23,282 nucleotides of DNA from an uncultured Phycisphaerales bacterium (GTDB taxonomy: Bacteria > Planctomycetota > Phycisphaerae > WQYP01). The number at the start of each line of letters is the position of its first letter. Position 1 is the stretch's first letter. The stretch covers positions 1-23,282 of the forward strand of contig CAIPTQ010000234.1 of NCBI GenBank assembly GCA_903868035.1, read 5' to 3'. A program made the position numbers and the translations under genes. Under the pieces are notes generated by a model, which was not told the origin of the DNA, did not search any database, and saw only the letters and a program-made list of their open reading frames with translations. Shown here piece by piece: positions 12,969-20,108 of the stretch.

Positions 12969-15770
12969 ATGCTCGCGGAATCCGAACAACCCGGGAAGAA
13001 TCCCCCGCGCCGGGCGCACCCCCGGCCGCTCGCGCCCACCCCCCGGCCGCCCCCGCCCCCCGACGCCGATCGCTTTGCCCGCGCCACCCTCGATCAACTG
13101 TCGGCCCACATCGCCGTCGTCAACCAGGATGGCGTTATCGTCAGCGTCAACCAGCCCTGGCGCGATTTCGCCGCCGCCAACGGGCCCCTCCCCGGGTCCA
13201 TCTGCGAGCGGGCCAACTACCTGGAAGTCCTGGCCGCCGCCCAGGGCGACGACCGTCCCGCCGCCCTCGCCTTCGCCTCGGCCCTCCGCGACGTGCTGGC
13301 GGGCCGCCGCGACTACTTCGAACTGGATTATCCCTGCCCCGCCCCCGGCCAACCGCGGTGGTTCATCGGCCGCATCCGCCCCTTGCCCACCCACGGCCCC
13401 CTGCACGCCATCGTTTCCCACCAGGACATCACCGCGCGCAAGCAGGCCGAGCTGGCCCTCGAACGCAGCCAGGCCGAGCTCCGCGCCATCTATGACCATG
13501 CCCCCGTCCTCTTGTGCGTCCTGGACCCCCGGCGTCACGTGTTGTATGCCAACCGCGCCTTCACCGATTTCACCGGGGTGTCGGCGGTCGGTGGCTGCGC
13601 CTGCGGCATCTTTGGTTGCATCAACGCCCTGGACGACCCCCAAGGGTGCGGGTTCGGTCCCCAATGCGCGGATTGCCCGTTGCGCCTGGCCATTGAGGAC
13701 ACGCTCCAGACCGGGCGCGGGCATCAGAACATCGAGTATCGCGCCACCTTGGAACGCCAGGGCATCCGCCAGTACGTGGTGATGCTCGGCGCCACCGCCC
13801 TCATCCCCACCCCCGCCCAGCCCGCGCTGCTCCTGTGTCTCCAGGATGTCACCCAGCGCGAATGGGCCAAGGAGGCCCGCGACAAGATCGCCGCCGATCT
13901 CAACGCCGCCCAGCGCCTCGCCCATCTCGGCTCCTGGCAGTGGAACCTCCTCGACGACACCGCCCTCTGGTCCGAGGAGACCTATCGCATCTTCGGCCTG
14001 CCCTTCGTGCCCCTGGCCCGTCATGGCATCCATTTCGTCTCCCTCATCCACACCGACGACCAAGCCCGCGTCGGCCAGGCCCTCGCCGATGCCATCGCCA
14101 AAAACACCCCCTACGACCTCGAATACCGCATCCGCCACCCCGATGGCCGCGAACGCATCATTCATGCCCAGGGCGAGGTCTTGCGCCGTGACGACGGCAC
14201 CCCCGTCACCTTCCGCGGCACCGTCCAGGACATCACCCGACGCAAGCATTTGGTCGACGCCCTGCGCCGCACCGCCGCCAGCCTCGCCGAGGCCCAGACC
14301 CTCTCCCAAGTCGGCAGTTGGCGCATCGTGTTCCACGACGGCGCCGAAAGCTGGATCTGTTCGGATGAATTCCTCCGCATATGGGGTTTCCCCTTGGGGT
14401 CTGCCGTCGCCACCACGGACATCATGGGGCGCCTTCATCCCGACGACCGCCCCGCCACCGCCGCAGCCTGGTCCGCGGCATTTACCGCCGGCGGTTCGCT
14501 CGAATGGGATCATCGCATCCTCGTCGATGGCCAGGTGAAATGGATCCATTTGCGCCTCCGCGTCCGCCACGACGACCAGGGCCGGCCCCTCGAAGCCACC
14601 GGCACCAACCAGGATATCACCGAACGCCGGGAGGCCCAGGACGTCTTGCGGCATTCCGAACAAAAATTCCGCCGGCTCTACGAAACCATGCGCGACGCCT
14701 TCGTCGTCACGGATATGGCCGGGATGATTCAGGAATTCAACCCCGCGTTTCAGCGGATGTTGGGGTATTCGGCAGCGGAACTGCACACGCTGAGTTACAA
14801 GGATATCACGCCCGAGCGCTGGCATGAAGTCGAAACGAACCTGGTGCGCGATCAGCTTCTGCCGCAGGGGTTCACCGACGTGTACGAAAAGGAATACCGC
14901 AGGAAAGATGGCACGATTGTTCCCGTGGAATTGCGCACCTCTCTCCTCTGCGATGATTCCGGCCGGTCCGTGGCCATGTGGGCCATCGTGCGCGACCTCA
15001 CCGAGCGCAGGCACGCCGAGGCCAAGCTGGCCACCCAGCAGGCCGCCCTCGCCCATCTCTCCCGTGTCGTTACTCTGGGCGAACTCACCGCCGGCCTCGC
15101 CCATGAGATCAACCAGCCCCTGGCGGCCAGCCTGCTCTACGCCGAGACCTGCCGCGATCTCCTGAAAACCGGCGTCATGGAACCCGCGGAAATGGCCGCC
15201 GCCCTGCGCCACCTCATTGAACAGTTGGAGCGGGTGCGGGCCACGGTCGTGCATTTGCGCATGTTCATGCGCAAACAGCCCCTGGCCTGCTCGACCCTCG
15301 ATCTCAACCAGGCGCTCAAGGACTCCGCCGCATTGCTCGCCCACACCCTCCACCAGGCCGGCGTCCACCTGGTGTGGGAGCTTGCGCCCCGGCCGCCCCT
15401 GGTCAACGCCGACCCCGTCCTCATCCAGCAGGTCGTCATCAACCTCGTCATGAACGCCCTGGAAGCCATGGCCGCACCCGGCGACCGCCCGCGCCACTTG
15501 ACCCTCAAAACCCTCACCGCCGCCGCCGATGGCACCTGCACCGTCTCCATCGGCGATACCGGCCCGGGCGTCCCGCCCGCCTTGGCCCACCGCCTCTTCG
15601 ACTCCTTCGTCTCCGGCAAACCCCAGGGCCTGGGCTTGGGGCTCGCCATCAGTCGGTCCATCATCGAACAGCATCAAGGCCGCATCTGGCATGAACCCGC
15701 CCCCGCCGGCGGCGCCTGGTTCAAGTTCATGCTGCCCGCTTCATCCGGAAATATGGGAGTCTCGCCATGA
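12969..15770 (+). CDS. Five-PAS FixL-like sensor histidine kinase
   Basis: A 933-residue cytoplasmic kinase with no membrane helix. Five PAS domains lie near residues 38-153, 165-296, 314-424, 443-552 and 562-681; most end in a D-I-T or D-L-T-x-R motif. The HisKA domain has LAHEINQPLAASL with the phosphorylated H712. The ATPase domain has NLVMNALEAM (N829), DTGPGV (D863) and GLGLGLAIS (887-895). This H-box type is that of the FixL/TodS/TtrS group. The second PAS is unusual: it carries six clustered cysteines (210, 212, 217, 227, 233, 236) in a C-x-C-x4-C-x9-C-x5-C-x2-C arrangement, which may bind metal or sense redox. The start is uncertain; I chose the ATG at 12969, and a GTG at 12903 is possible. 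The first 35 residues are proline/arginine-rich. Its stop overlaps the regulator start by four bases, so the pair is coupled. Confidence 0.9.
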   Translation: MLAESEQPGKNPPRRAHPRPLAPTPRPPPPPDADRFARATLDQLSAHIAVVNQDGVIVSVNQPWRDFAAANGPLPGSICERANYLEVLAAAQGDDRPAALAFASALRDVLAGRRDYFELDYPCPAPGQPRWFIGRIRPLPTHGPLHAIVSHQDITARKQAELALERSQAELRAIYDHAPVLLCVLDPRRHVLYANRAFTDFTGVSAVGGCACGIFGCINALDDPQGCGFGPQCADCPLRLAIEDTLQTGRGHQNIEYRATLERQGIRQYVVMLGATALIPTPAQPALLLCLQDVTQREWAKEARDKIAADLNAAQRLAHLGSWQWNLLDDTALWSEETYRIFGLPFVPLARHGIHFVSLIHTDDQARVGQALADAIAKNTPYDLEYRIRHPDGRERIIHAQGEVLRRDDGTPVTFRGTVQDITRRKHLVDALRRTAASLAEAQTLSQVGSWRIVFHDGAESWICSDEFLRIWGFPLGSAVATTDIMGRLHPDDRPATAAAWSAAFTAGGSLEWDHRILVDGQVKWIHLRLRVRHDDQGRPLEATGTNQDITERREAQDVLRHSEQKFRRLYETMRDAFVVTDMAGMIQEFNPAFQRMLGYSAAELHTLSYKDITPERWHEVETNLVRDQLLPQGFTDVYEKEYRRKDGTIVPVELRTSLLCDDSGRSVAMWAIVRDLTERRHAEAKLATQQAALAHLSRVVTLGELTAGLAHEINQPLAASLLYAETCRDLLKTGVMEPAEMAAALRHLIEQLERVRATVVHLRMFMRKQPLACSTLDLNQALKDSAALLAHTLHQAGVHLVWELAPRPPLVNADPVLIQQVVINLVMNALEAMAAPGDRPRHLTLKTLTAAADGTCTVSIGDTGPGVPPALAHRLFDSFVSGKPQGLGLGLAISRSIIEQHQGRIWHEPAPAGGAWFKFMLPASSGNMGVSP

Positions 15771-16441
15771 CCAGCATTCCGACCCCGCCGCCCCCCCCGC
15801 CCCCTCCCCCCACCGTCTTTGTCGTCGATGACGACCCCGCGATGCGCGATTCCCTCGCCTTCATGTTCACCGGCACCGGCCTGCCGGTCCTCACCTTCGC
15901 CTCCGCCGAGGATTTTCTCGCCGCCCGCCCCCCCGACTCCCCCGGCTGCATGATCCTCGACCTCCGCATGCCCGGCATGAACGGCTATGAGCTCCACCGC
16001 CGCCTCAAGGCCCGCGGTTCCCAGCTCCCGGTCATCATGCTCACCGGCCATGGCGACGTGCCCTCCGCCGTCGATGAGATGAAACTCGGCGCCTTCGACT
16101 TCCTCACCAAGCCCGTCCATCGCGAGGTGCTGCTGCGGCGCGTCCGCGAGGCCCTGGACGCCGACCTGGCCCACCGCTCCCAGGATGGGGAAGCCTCCGA
16201 CATCCGCCACAAGCTCGCCACCCTCTCCCCGCGCGAACTCGAGGTCATGGACCACGTGGCCCTGGGGCAGGCCAACAAGGAAATCGCCCGTAAATTGTTC
16301 CTTTCCGAGCGCACCGTCGCCAATCACCGCGCCCATCTCCTCCACAAGATGGAATCCGCCAACACCGCCGACCTGGTCCGCCAACTCGGCCTCATCGGCC
16401 GCCTCGCCCCCCACCCCCCCGCCCCGCCCGCCCGTTTGTAG
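15767..16441 (+). CDS. FixJ-like response regulator (receiver plus LuxR-type HTH)
   Basis: A 224-residue regulator and the evident partner of the kinase it overlaps by ATGA. The receiver domain spans residues 16-132: acidic pocket DDD at 21-23, phosphorylated D65 in MILDLRMPGMNG, T93 and K115. The LuxR-type helix-turn-helix spans about 149-210, with LSPRELEVMDHVALG, NKEIARKLFLSERTV and ANHRAHLLHKM. FixJ-like proteins activate transcription when phosphorylated. The N-terminus has nine consecutive prolines before the first beta strand, encoded over an eight-C run. The C-terminus ends in a proline-rich tail whose stop codon falls within a 14-base tandem repeat. Confidence 0.92.
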   Translation: MTSIPTPPPPPPPPPTVFVVDDDPAMRDSLAFMFTGTGLPVLTFASAEDFLAARPPDSPGCMILDLRMPGMNGYELHRRLKARGSQLPVIMLTGHGDVPSAVDEMKLGAFDFLTKPVHREVLLRRVREALDADLAHRSQDGEASDIRHKLATLSPRELEVMDHVALGQANKEIARKLFLSERTVANHRAHLLHKMESANTADLVRQLGLIGRLAPHPPAPPARL

Positions 16442-16473
16442 TACCCCGTTTGTAGTACCTCGTTTGTAGTACC
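16433..16473. repeat. Three tandem copies of a 14-base repeat (CGTTTGTAGTACCn)
   Basis: The units at 16433-16446, 16447-16460 and 16461-16473 (13 bases) share CGTTTGTAGTACC exactly. The first supplies the stop codon (TAG) of the FixJ-like gene. The third runs directly into the hairpin at 16471-16486. Confidence 0.9.
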
Positions 16474-16503
16474 GCCTTTAGGCGGTCGTCTGCCGCGACA
16501 GAC
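16471..16503. repeat. Paired small hairpins after the response regulator
   Basis: ACCGCC-TTTA-GGCGGT (16471-16486) is a perfect six-pair hairpin with a four-base loop. GTCTG (16488-16492) and CAGAC (16499-16503) form a second. There is no T-run, so they do not look like an intrinsic terminator, but they may still protect or end the transcript in this convergent spacer. Confidence 0.6.
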
Positions 16504-16538
16504 CATCACACCGCCGCACCATCAGGTTGGCCAGATTT

Positions 16539-16617
16539 CTCAAATCTCAAATCTCAAATATCTGAAATCTCAAATCTCAAATCTCAAATCTCAAATCTCA
16601 AATCTGAAATCTGAAAT
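16539..16617. repeat. Heptamer tandem repeat (CTCAAAT/CTGAAAT), 11 units
   Basis: Eleven seven-base units: three CTCAAAT, an AT interruption at 16560-16561, one CTGAAAT, five CTCAAAT, then two CTGAAAT. It is AT-rich against a GC-rich background and lies between two convergent genes. Arrays of this kind change length by slippage. Confidence 0.95.
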
Positions 16618-16673
16618 CCCCCGCGCGCACCCTCCCCGCACAAGCCCCGCGCGCCGGCACCCCGTGCTCTGCT

Positions 16674-16997
16674 TTAGAAGCCTTCGACCACCACGCTGTA
16701 CGGCGCGGCCGCGAACTTCAGCTTGCCCCCGGCAACCTTCCCGGCCGCCGGATCCAGCGTGTAGATCACGCGCTTCCCCTGGCGCTTGTTCAGGATCACC
16801 CGGTTCATCCGCAGCAGCCCCAAATGGTGGCTCACCGTCGGCTGCGCCAGGTGCAGTTCCTTGCACAGGCTCGTCACGTCGCGCTCGCCCTCGGCCAGCA
16901 GCAGCACCATCCGCAGCCGGTTCTTGTCCGACAGCAGGTGAAACAACTGGCACAGGTTCAACAGGGATTGGTCGGTCGTGGATGATTTGGCTGGCAT
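16674..16997 (-). CDS. ArsR-family winged-helix transcriptional repressor
   Basis: A 107-residue regulator. The winged helix is clear: LCQLFHLLSDKNRLRMVLLL, then GERDVTSLCKELHLAQPTVS as the recognition helix, HHLGLLR, then the wing VILNKRQGKRVIYTLD. ArsR proteins bind a palindrome at their own promoter and leave it when a metal or other signal binds. Only one cysteine sits where ArsR/SmtB proteins carry the ELCVCDL metal site, so classic metal sensing by that site is unlikely; the signal is unknown. I chose the ATG at 16997 because GGAG lies six bases upstream; an in-frame TTG four codons earlier overlaps that site. It is alone, with no resistance genes beside it, and diverges from the MltA gene. 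Confidence 0.88.
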   Translation of the reverse strand: MPAKSSTTDQSLLNLCQLFHLLSDKNRLRMVLLLAEGERDVTSLCKELHLAQPTVSHHLGLLRMNRVILNKRQGKRVIYTLDPAAGKVAGGKLKFAAAPYSVVVEGF

Positions 16998-17082
16998 TGA
17001 TTTCTCCAAGGGTCCGGTGGCGGGGAAATCCCGCCGCGCCGGCGCATTCCTCGCGAATCGGGGAGTGCGGTGGCGCAGTCAC

Positions 17083-17098
17083 TTATGCATATGCATAA
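17083..17098. promoter_or_regulatory. Probable ArsR operator palindrome
   Basis: TTATGCATATGCATAA is a perfect 16-base palindrome 85 bases upstream of the ArsR ATG, in an AT-rich island of GC-rich DNA. TATTAT on the minus strand just upstream could be a -10 box, so a bound repressor would block it. This is inferred from position and symmetry. Confidence 0.6.
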
Positions 17099-17188
17099 TA
17101 TTTCCCGATTCGCATGGACAGAATCATAAATGCCGCCGTGTGAATGTCAATCGTTTATCTCCGGATTTTCCCGCCCTGGATCAACGGG

Positions 17189-17364
17189 CAAAACGGAACC
17201 CGTAGCGTAAGCGCGGGGGAGTTGCGTGCCTTCAGGCGGGCGTGTTCTTCGCGCAGGCGCGGGTTAATCCTTCGCCTGCGGGAGTCACCTCATCGCCGGC
17301 GCGCGGACCGCGGGGTTATTGGGAACAATCTTTCCACCTCGCTTACGCTACGGGTTCTGTTTTG
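17189..17364. mobile_element. MITE-like element bounded by 25-bp inverted repeats
   Basis: The left end (17189-17213, CAAAACGGAACCCGTAG then CGTAAGCG) and right end (17340-17364, CGCTTACGCTACGGG then TTCTGTTTTG) are complementary at 24 of 25 positions. The whole is 176 bases and codes for nothing recognisable. A smaller internal inverted repeat, CAGGCG/CGCCTG, lies near 17256-17280. I see no clear target-site duplication. It could be a miniature transposable element or another dispersed hairpin repeat. Confidence 0.6.
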
Positions 17365-17396
17365 CCGCCGCCCAGAATGTCATGCACCCCGGCCCA

Positions 17397-17410
17397 GGGA
17401 TTGCAATCCC
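17397..17410. repeat. Perfect 14-bp palindrome upstream of mltA
   Basis: GGGATTGCAATCCC, flanked by CCCCGGCCCA on the left and GGGGCTTGCTGGG on the right, which can partly extend the stem. It lies 104 bases before the MltA start and may be a protein-binding site or another dispersed repeat. Confidence 0.6.
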
Positions 17411-17415
17411 GGGGC

Positions 17416-17443
17416 TTGCTGGGCGGGGAATAATGGGGATAAT
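17416..17443 (+). promoter_or_regulatory. Possible mltA promoter
   Basis: TTGCTG (17416-17421) and GATAAT (17438-17443) are spaced by 16 bases, matching four and five of six consensus positions. A second GATAAT occurs at 17458-17463 without a good partner. The assignment is tentative. Confidence 0.35.
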
Positions 17444-17513
17444 GGTGGTTTGGAGCCGATAATAGTTGGTGGTTCTGGCATGTAGAGCGGTTTTTTCGCC
17501 AAGGATGGTGATC

Positions 17514-18794
17514 ATGGTTTTTTCTCCGCGCAAATTGGGTTTGGTTTTGGTAGGGCTGGCGACGGTGCTGGTGTCGGCGGGTTGTCCCAAACCGGTGCCG
17601 GTGGTCGAGCCGCCCGTGGATGCGCGGATTGAGGGCTGGGGGCTGCGGAAGCTGCAGCCCAGCGAATATCCGGACATGAAACTGGCGTGGATCGCCCGGT
17701 TGGGGCTGGAGCAGGCGATCGACAAGTCGCTGAAGTTTTTGCAGACGCCCTCGTCGAAGAACTGGTATCCGTCGAAGAATCCCGGCGATTCGATCACGCA
17801 TGACCAGGTGCAGCAGACGCTGGAGGAGATCAAGGGGATGATCGGGCGCGGGATTTCGCCGGAGAAGTTTCAGCAAGAGATCATGGCACGGTATGACGTG
17901 TACACATCGGTGGGCTATGACAACCAGGGGGATGTGTGGTTCACGGGGTATTACACGCCCAAGTATGAAGGATCGTACACACGAACAGATGTGTATAAAT
18001 ATCCGATTTATTCGCGGCCCACGGATTTGCAGAGCGATCCCAGGACCGGAGAACCGTTGGCGCCGTACCCGACGCGGAAAGACCTGATGGCGACGAAAAA
18101 GTTGCAGGGTCTGGAGCTGCTGTGGTTCAGGAAGCCGCTGGAGCCGTTCATGATCCAGGTGCAGGGGTCGGCACAGGTGAAGCTGCCGGATGGGACAATC
18201 GTGTATGTGGGCTATGCCGGCTCGAACGGGCAGAAGCACAAGGGGCTGGGGTCGCAGTTGCGGGATGAGGGGAAGATTGAAGCCAAAAAACTGTCGCTGC
18301 CGACGGTGATGGCGTATTTTGACGCCCATCCTGGGGAGCTGGAACAGTATGTGATGAATGACGACCGGTTTACGTTCCAGAAGATTTACACCACGCCGGC
18401 GGAGATTGCGGAATGGCCGACGGGGTCGCTGAACGTGCAGGTGACGGCGGACCGATCGATTGCGACGGACAAGGATATTTTCCCGCGGGCGAGTTTGGCG
18501 TTTATTGATGTGCCCAAGGCGGCGCTGACCGGGGTGTTGTTGCCGTACCAGGGATTTGTGCTGGATCAGGACACGGGGGGCGGGATACGGGCGGCGGGGC
18601 GGGCGGACATATACATGGGGAAGGATGCGGATGCCGAGATGCGGGCGGGGGCGGAATTCGCCCAGGGGCGGATGTACTATGTGTTTTTGAAGCCGGAGTT
18701 TGTGCGGCCGACGGGGATGGCGCCGGTAACAGGGGGTACACCGGCGGCGACGATGCCCAGGATGCCTGCGGCGACGCGGCCTGCGGGAGGTTGA
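17514..18794 (+). CDS. mltA: MltA-type membrane-bound lytic murein transglycosylase
   Basis: A 426-residue probable lipoprotein. The signal MVFSPRKLGLVLVGLATVLV is followed by SAGC with the lipidated cysteine at 24. The MltA domain has FTGYYTPKYEGS, PIYSRPTDL, FMIQVQGSAQVKLPDG, VGYAGSNGQKHKGLG and DDRFTFQKI. The 3D domain follows with DQDTGGGIRAAGRADIYMG (D353 and D365); D365 is in the position of the family's catalytic Asp. MltA cleaves peptidoglycan glycan strands, leaving 1,6-anhydro-muramyl ends, at the outer membrane. I chose the ATG at 17514, which has AAGG nine bases upstream; an ATG three codons earlier lacks one. A proline/alanine-rich tail follows the domain. It is a single-gene unit ending in a good terminator. 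Its presence implies peptidoglycan turnover. Confidence 0.92.
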   Translation: MVFSPRKLGLVLVGLATVLVSAGCPKPVPVVEPPVDARIEGWGLRKLQPSEYPDMKLAWIARLGLEQAIDKSLKFLQTPSSKNWYPSKNPGDSITHDQVQQTLEEIKGMIGRGISPEKFQQEIMARYDVYTSVGYDNQGDVWFTGYYTPKYEGSYTRTDVYKYPIYSRPTDLQSDPRTGEPLAPYPTRKDLMATKKLQGLELLWFRKPLEPFMIQVQGSAQVKLPDGTIVYVGYAGSNGQKHKGLGSQLRDEGKIEAKKLSLPTVMAYFDAHPGELEQYVMNDDRFTFQKIYTTPAEIAEWPTGSLNVQVTADRSIATDKDIFPRASLAFIDVPKAALTGVLLPYQGFVLDQDTGGGIRAAGRADIYMGKDADAEMRAGAEFAQGRMYYVFLKPEFVRPTGMAPVTGGTPAATMPRMPAATRPAGG

Positions 18795-18802
18795 GCTAGG
18801 TT

Positions 18803-18836
18803 CCCCGGCGCGGTACGCCGGTCGGGGTGTTTTTTT
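18803..18836 (+). terminator. Intrinsic terminator of mltA
   Basis: CCCCGGCG (18803-18810) pairs with CGCCGG and GGGG (18816-18827) across a CGGTA loop, with a short bulge. It is followed by seven Ts at 18830-18836, nine bases after the mltA stop codon. Confidence 0.8.
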
Positions 18837-18939
18837 ACGACATGGGCGATGCGTTCCAAGTGCTTATCTCGTAAAGAGTTGCATAATTTTTCTTAGGTAT
18901 GAGAACAATATCTTTATTTGGATAAAATTATCCCCTTTG

Positions 18940-18969
18940 TTGCAATTGTTCCGGGGATCGTGTTAGTAT
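18940..18969 (+). promoter_or_regulatory. Promoter of the DHOD-like/pnt operon
   Basis: TTGCAA (18940-18945) and TAGTAT (18964-18969) are spaced by 18 bases. The -10 is preceded by TGT, an extended -10. The AT-rich tract at 18876-18935 could act as an UP-like element. It sits just after the mltA terminator and 61 bases before the first ATG. Confidence 0.5.
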
Positions 18970-19030
18970 TCAGCCCGCCAGCGGGTTATTCACTTCCCGC
19001 AGCCACTGGATAATCCCGGAGCGGTTCCCC

Positions 19031-20059
19031 ATGGAAACTCTCTATCTTGGCCTGAAGCTCAACAGCCCGCTGGTGGTGGGATCGGGGCCGTTTGACACGC
19101 CGGAGCGGGCCCAGGAGTGCCAGGAGGCGGGGGCGGGGATGCTGGTGATGCATTCGCTGTTTGAGGAGCAATTCGCGGCCGAACGGGCGGCCCAATACTG
19201 GTCGATGGAACACGGGACGGGGCCGGACGTGTACGAAGCGCTGGAGATCGACCCGGCGGAGGAGGCGGCGTTTGGGCTGGGTCCGGAGGAATATTATGCC
19301 CGGGTGGCGCTGCTGAAGCAGGCGCTGACGATGCCGGTGATGGGTTCGATCAACGGGACGACGCCGGGGAACTGGGTGCTGTACGCCCAGGAGATGGCCC
19401 GGGCGGGGGCGGATGCGATAGAGCTGAATTTGTACGATCCGGCGATGGACACCGAGGTGAGCGGCGCGCAGATCGAGGAGCGGATGGTGGAGGTGGTGAA
19501 GCTGGTGCGGCGGGCGGTGGAGGTGCCGCTGGCGGTGAAGCTGTCGCCGTATTATTCGTCGGTGGCGCATCTGGCGCGGCAGTTCGACAACCTGGGGATC
19601 GACGGCATCGTGCTGTTCAACCGGTTCTATCAGCCGGACTTTGACATTCGGGGCGAGGCGAAACTCAGTTCGTCGCTCAACCTGTCGGATTCGGCGGAAT
19701 TGCCGCTGCGCCTGCGGTGGGCGGCGGCCTTGTACGGAAGGCTGCGGGCGAGCCTGGCGCTTACGGGCGGGGTACACACGGGGGCGGATGTAATCAAGTC
19801 GGTGCTGGCGGGGGCGGACGTGGTGCAACTGGTCAGCGTGCTGATCCGGCACGGGCCCCAGCGGATCGCGGCGATCCGCGCGGAGATGGAACAATGGATG
19901 CAACAGCACGGGCAGGCGTCGCTGGAGGCGCTGCGCGGCACGATGAGCGCGCGGCGGGTGCTGAATCCCGGGCATTATGACCGGATGAACTATATCGGAT
20001 TGTTGCGCGAGGCCGCCGGGGGTAGCGGGGGGGGCAGCGGGGGGGCGGCCAAGAAGTAA
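19031..20059 (+). CDS. Dihydroorotate dehydrogenase-like flavoprotein
   Basis: A 342-residue TIM-barrel protein of the dihydroorotate dehydrogenase superfamily. METLYLGLKLNSPLVVGSGP is the usual first strand. MGSINGT, DAIELNLYD and VPLAVKLSPY are FMN-barrel strands. GIVLFNRFYQPDFDI and LALTGGVHTGADVIKSVLAGADVVQLVS give the FMN phosphate-binding end. The loop after NLYDPAMD has no cysteine or serine placed as in classical PyrD class 1 or 2 enzymes, so it may not be the true pyrimidine enzyme; paralogues are simply called DHOD-like. The start has GGAG nine bases upstream. The C-terminus (AAGGSGGGSGG) is encoded over runs of eight and seven Gs. It is 49 bases upstream of pntAA on the same strand with no terminator, so probably the first gene of that operon. 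Confidence 0.85.
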   Translation: METLYLGLKLNSPLVVGSGPFDTPERAQECQEAGAGMLVMHSLFEEQFAAERAAQYWSMEHGTGPDVYEALEIDPAEEAAFGLGPEEYYARVALLKQALTMPVMGSINGTTPGNWVLYAQEMARAGADAIELNLYDPAMDTEVSGAQIEERMVEVVKLVRRAVEVPLAVKLSPYYSSVAHLARQFDNLGIDGIVLFNRFYQPDFDIRGEAKLSSSLNLSDSAELPLRLRWAAALYGRLRASLALTGGVHTGADVIKSVLAGADVVQLVSVLIRHGPQRIAAIRAEMEQWMQQHGQASLEALRGTMSARRVLNPGHYDRMNYIGLLREAAGGSGGGSGGAAKK

Positions 20060-20108
20060 TGTATTCCACTATCACAGGTGAACGGATTGTTCCTTGAACA
20101 GGTGAACT

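Noticed and set aside
12858..15692. Long minus-strand open frame opposite the histidine kinase
   Set aside because: It is an artefact of high GC. The + strand carries the complete PAS, HisKA and ATPase motifs.
16433..16617. CRISPR array
   Set aside because: Units are 7 or 14 bases with no spacers between them and no cas genes are present.
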